NCBI GenBank assembly: GCA_029265085.1
Contig: JAJUJY010000193.1
Location: 1-7,255 of the forward strand
DNA from: Chloroflexota bacterium
GTDB lineage: Bacteria; Chloroflexota; Anaerolineae; Anaerolineales; Anaerolineaceae
Length of the DNA stretch: 7,255 nucleotides
Direction of reading: 5' to 3'
Both the position numbers and the translations under genes were made by a program. Numbering within the stretch: position 1 is the stretch's first letter; every line of letters starts with the position of its first letter. The notes below the pieces were generated by a model. It worked only from the letters and a program-made list of their open reading frames with translations, was not told where the DNA came from and searched no databases. This document shows positions 6,443 through 7,255 of this stretch, in pieces.

Positions 6443-6482
6443 TATGAACCCTTTGCGAATAGAAAGAACGGGCTAACTATTA

Positions 6483-6509
6483 ATTATACGGATTGCTGAT
6501 ACACAGCAA
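6483..6509 (-). promoter_or_regulatory. Candidate array promoter next to the cassette 1 junction
   Basis: On the minus strand TTGCTG (6504-6509) and a perfect TATAAT (6483-6488) are separated by 15 bp, shorter than ideal. Transcription would start close to the cut point at 6477/6476 and run into all three cassettes, as an integron Pc promoter does. The -35 lies in a 6-bp inverted repeat (TTGCTG/CAGCAA, 6493-6509) that could bind a protein. A second TATAAT at 6604-6609 has no good -35. The GTTAGCC at 6471-6477 is the only attI-like element seen; no integrase binding sites are recognised. Confidence 0.4.
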
Positions 6510-6627
6510 CTTTACAGCATAACACCCTAGCCCCGGAATAATATATGGATATTTGACCGCTGATTGAAACGAATTTACCAATAAATTTCCCCGCAATAAA
6601 AATATTATACATCAATTTAAAAAGGGT

Positions 6628-6655
6628 GCAGGTTTCAGGTTGCAGGCGGCAGGGA
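6628..6655. repeat. 7-bp tandem tract (KCAGGNN)
   Basis: Heptamers GCAGGTT, TCAGGTT, GCAGGCG and GCAGGGA are contiguous, with CAGG in constant phase. It lies about 150 bp outside the right edge of the cassette array and resembles the tract at 3639-3671 outside the left edge. Confidence 0.55.
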
Positions 6656-6676
6656 AGAACACCATTTCCCTGGCAG

Positions 6677-6728
6677 CCCCACCCTGCCCTCCCCAAATTC
6701 GCCGAATTTGGGGAGGGTGTGGGAGGGG
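6677..6728. repeat. Long GC-rich hairpin
   Basis: CCCTCCCCAAATTC (6687-6700) pairs perfectly with GAATTTGGGGAGGG (6704-6717) around a GCC loop, and CCCCACCC/GGGAGGGG extends the pairing with mismatches to 6677-6728. It lies in the non-coding stretch between the array and aguA and has no T-run. It is probably a dispersed hairpin repeat rather than a terminator. Confidence 0.65.
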
Positions 6729-6768
6729 CCTTCTGCTGCCTCTGTGGTGAATAAAAAAGAAAGTATGT

Positions 6769-6829
6769 GTTGGGTTCCGGGGCGGGCAAGGTGAATCATA
6801 GACAGCCTCTTTTTGCCCCTCCACCCAAC
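6769..6829 (+). repeat. GTTGGGT...ACCCAAC hairpin element, copy 2
   Basis: This is the 61-bp counterpart of 890-951, in the same orientation, with conserved ends (GTTGGGTTCCGGGGCGGGC and GCCCCTCCACCCAAC) and an unrelated centre. The ends can form a 7-bp plus 5-bp stem with a 3x3 internal loop. It sits between the cassette array and aguA. Confidence 0.65.
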
Positions 6830-6841
6830 CTACGGCTACCA

Positions 6842-6898
6842 ACTGGCGACTGGCGACTGACCACTTCTCGCCACTCACCACTACACACTCTCCACTGA
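6842..6898. repeat. 7-bp phased ACT tract
   Basis: ACTGGCG, ACTGGCG, ACTGACC, ACTTCTC, then after a 3-nt phase shift CCACTCA, CCACTAC, ACACTCT, CCACTGA. ACT recurs every 7 nt eight times with one slip. On the minus strand it reads as a CAGT-type heptad series, the same style as the CAG tracts at 3639 and 6628. No coding potential is evident. Confidence 0.55.
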
Positions 6899-6900
6899 TC

Positions 6901-6943
6901 TTAAAAATAATCCCCCGCCCGATATGAAATCAGGCGAGGGATT
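6901..6943 (-). terminator. Rho-independent terminator of the agmatine deiminase gene
   Basis: On the minus strand AATCCCTCGCCTGAT (6929-6943) pairs with ATCGGGCGGGGGATT (6909-6923) around a 5-nt loop, a 15-bp stem with two mismatches. TATTTTTAA follows at once. It lies 20 bp beyond the stop codon of the deiminase gene. Confidence 0.8.
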
Positions 6944-6963
6944 GGTTCTACGCAAACAACCGC

Positions 6964-7255
6964 TTATTTCGGCTGCTGCTGGGTAATGCAGTGGACGTTG
7001 CCGCCGCCGAGCAGAATTTCACGCGCCTGGACGGCAACCACTTTGCGTTCGGGCATTAATTTCTGCAAGGTTTCCAGTGCGGCCGCATCGTGACTGTCGT
7101 TAAAGACCGGCACCACTGCCCCGCCGTTGGCCAGGTAGAAGTTGATGTAGGAACCAGCCAGACGGTCGCCCTCTTCACGCGGGAGCGTGCCTTCCACCGC
7201 ATCCACCCCGCCGGATTCTTCCGCGGTGATGTAGATGGGGCCGGGCTGGTACAGC
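6964..7255 (-). CDS. aguA: Agmatine deiminase (C-terminal part; start outside window)
   Basis: The enzyme hydrolyses agmatine to N-carbamoylputrescine and ammonia, a step from arginine to putrescine. The visible 96 C-terminal residues, of about 350 usual for the family, include [18 protein letters not shown], then [20 protein letters not shown] (with HDAA just after), and the terminal signature [16 protein letters not shown] containing the catalytic Cys. The frame is open to the window edge, so an internal GTG at 7206 is not the start. It is GC-rich like guaB. An intrinsic terminator follows. In many bacteria an N-carbamoylputrescine amidohydrolase gene lies next to aguA; if so here, it is outside the window. 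Peptidylarginine deiminases share the fold, but the GGGNxHCITQQ ending favours agmatine deiminase. Confidence 0.93.
   Translation of the reverse strand, partial: LYQPGPIYITAEESGGVDAVEGTLPREEGDRLAGSYINFYLANGGAVVPVFNDSHDAAALETLQKLMPERKVVAVQAREILLGGGNVHCITQQQPK

Larger units (their letters stand above)
3739..6476 (-). mobile_element. Array of three integron gene cassettes, no integrase visible
   Basis: Cassettes read right to left. Cut points at G^TTAGSC give cassette 1 from 6476 to 5368 (1109 bp, two genes), cassette 2 from 5367 to 4643 (725 bp) and cassette 3 from 4642 to about 3739 (about 0.9 kb). Each has a leader of 34-54 nt, compactly packed genes on the same strand, and an attC-like palindrome beginning within about 21 nt of the last stop or overlapping it. 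The first 10-12 nt of each cassette are complementary to its own R'' end, as expected if each once circularised. No tyrosine recombinase gene lies between guaB and aguA, so this fits an integrase-lacking attC cluster or an array integrated at a secondary site. The genes are AT-rich relative to guaB. A covariance-model scan for attC sites would be decisive. Confidence 0.8.

Noticed and set aside
890..6829. CRISPR-like repeats
   Set aside because: Only two widely separated copies of the hairpin element exist, without regular spacers; the attC sites are likewise not regularly spaced repeats.
6484..6881. Two overlapping minus-strand open frames (about 100 and 89 codons) upstream of the array
   Set aside because: They consist of repeat DNA (heptad tracts and hairpins), have low-complexity translations and no family resemblance.

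Overview
The window looks like a bacterial chromosome, plausibly from the Chloroflexota (Anaerolineae-like). That placement is an inference from style: a TolB-type beta-propeller joined to an SH3b domain, an AcuB-like CBS-ACT protein, GC-rich housekeeping genes, and intergenic DNA full of short hairpins and 7-bp tandem tracts. No rRNA, tRNA or other taxonomic marker is present.

Layout, left to right. (1) 2-766 (+): 3' end of a PD40/TolB-like repeat protein with a C-terminal SH3b domain. (2) 767-1065: non-coding, with a hairpin repeat that recurs near the right end and a 12-bp stem-loop. (3) 1066-1722 (-): CBS-CBS-ACT protein. It diverges, across a 420-bp gap carrying a good sigma-70 promoter and a leader of about 200 nt, from (4) guaB, IMP dehydrogenase, 2143-3627 (+). 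(5) About 3735-6476: three consecutive integron-type gene cassettes, all reading leftward on the minus strand. (6) 6478-6963: non-coding, with a possible array promoter, hairpins, 7-bp tracts and the terminator of (7) an agmatine deiminase gene whose C-terminal 96 residues are visible at the right edge (-).

The cassette array is the main discovery. Read on the minus strand, each cassette is a short leader, one or two genes, then an attC-like imperfect palindrome: 5362-5493, 4637-4769, and a degenerate one at about 3733-3806. Two observations support this reading. The first 10-12 nt of each cassette are the reverse complement of that same cassette's own R'' end, not of its neighbour's. The two complete attC sites are almost equal in length (132 and 133 bp) and share sequence. 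The inferred cut points (G^TTAGSC) fall after 6477, 5368 and 4643. No integrase gene is visible, and the array is flanked by guaB and aguA, so it resembles a cluster of attC sites lacking an integrase, or an array moved to a secondary site.

The four cassette proteins are unrecognised. In order they are a two-helix membrane protein with a long coiled coil, a small protein with CxxC pairs at both ends, an N-terminally anchored extracytoplasmic protein, and a protein with a soluble N-terminal half and two membrane helices. Their genes are visibly more AT-rich than guaB, which fits horizontal acquisition. The housekeeping neighbours serve unrelated pathways (GTP synthesis, putrescine synthesis) and have no evident functional tie to the cassettes.
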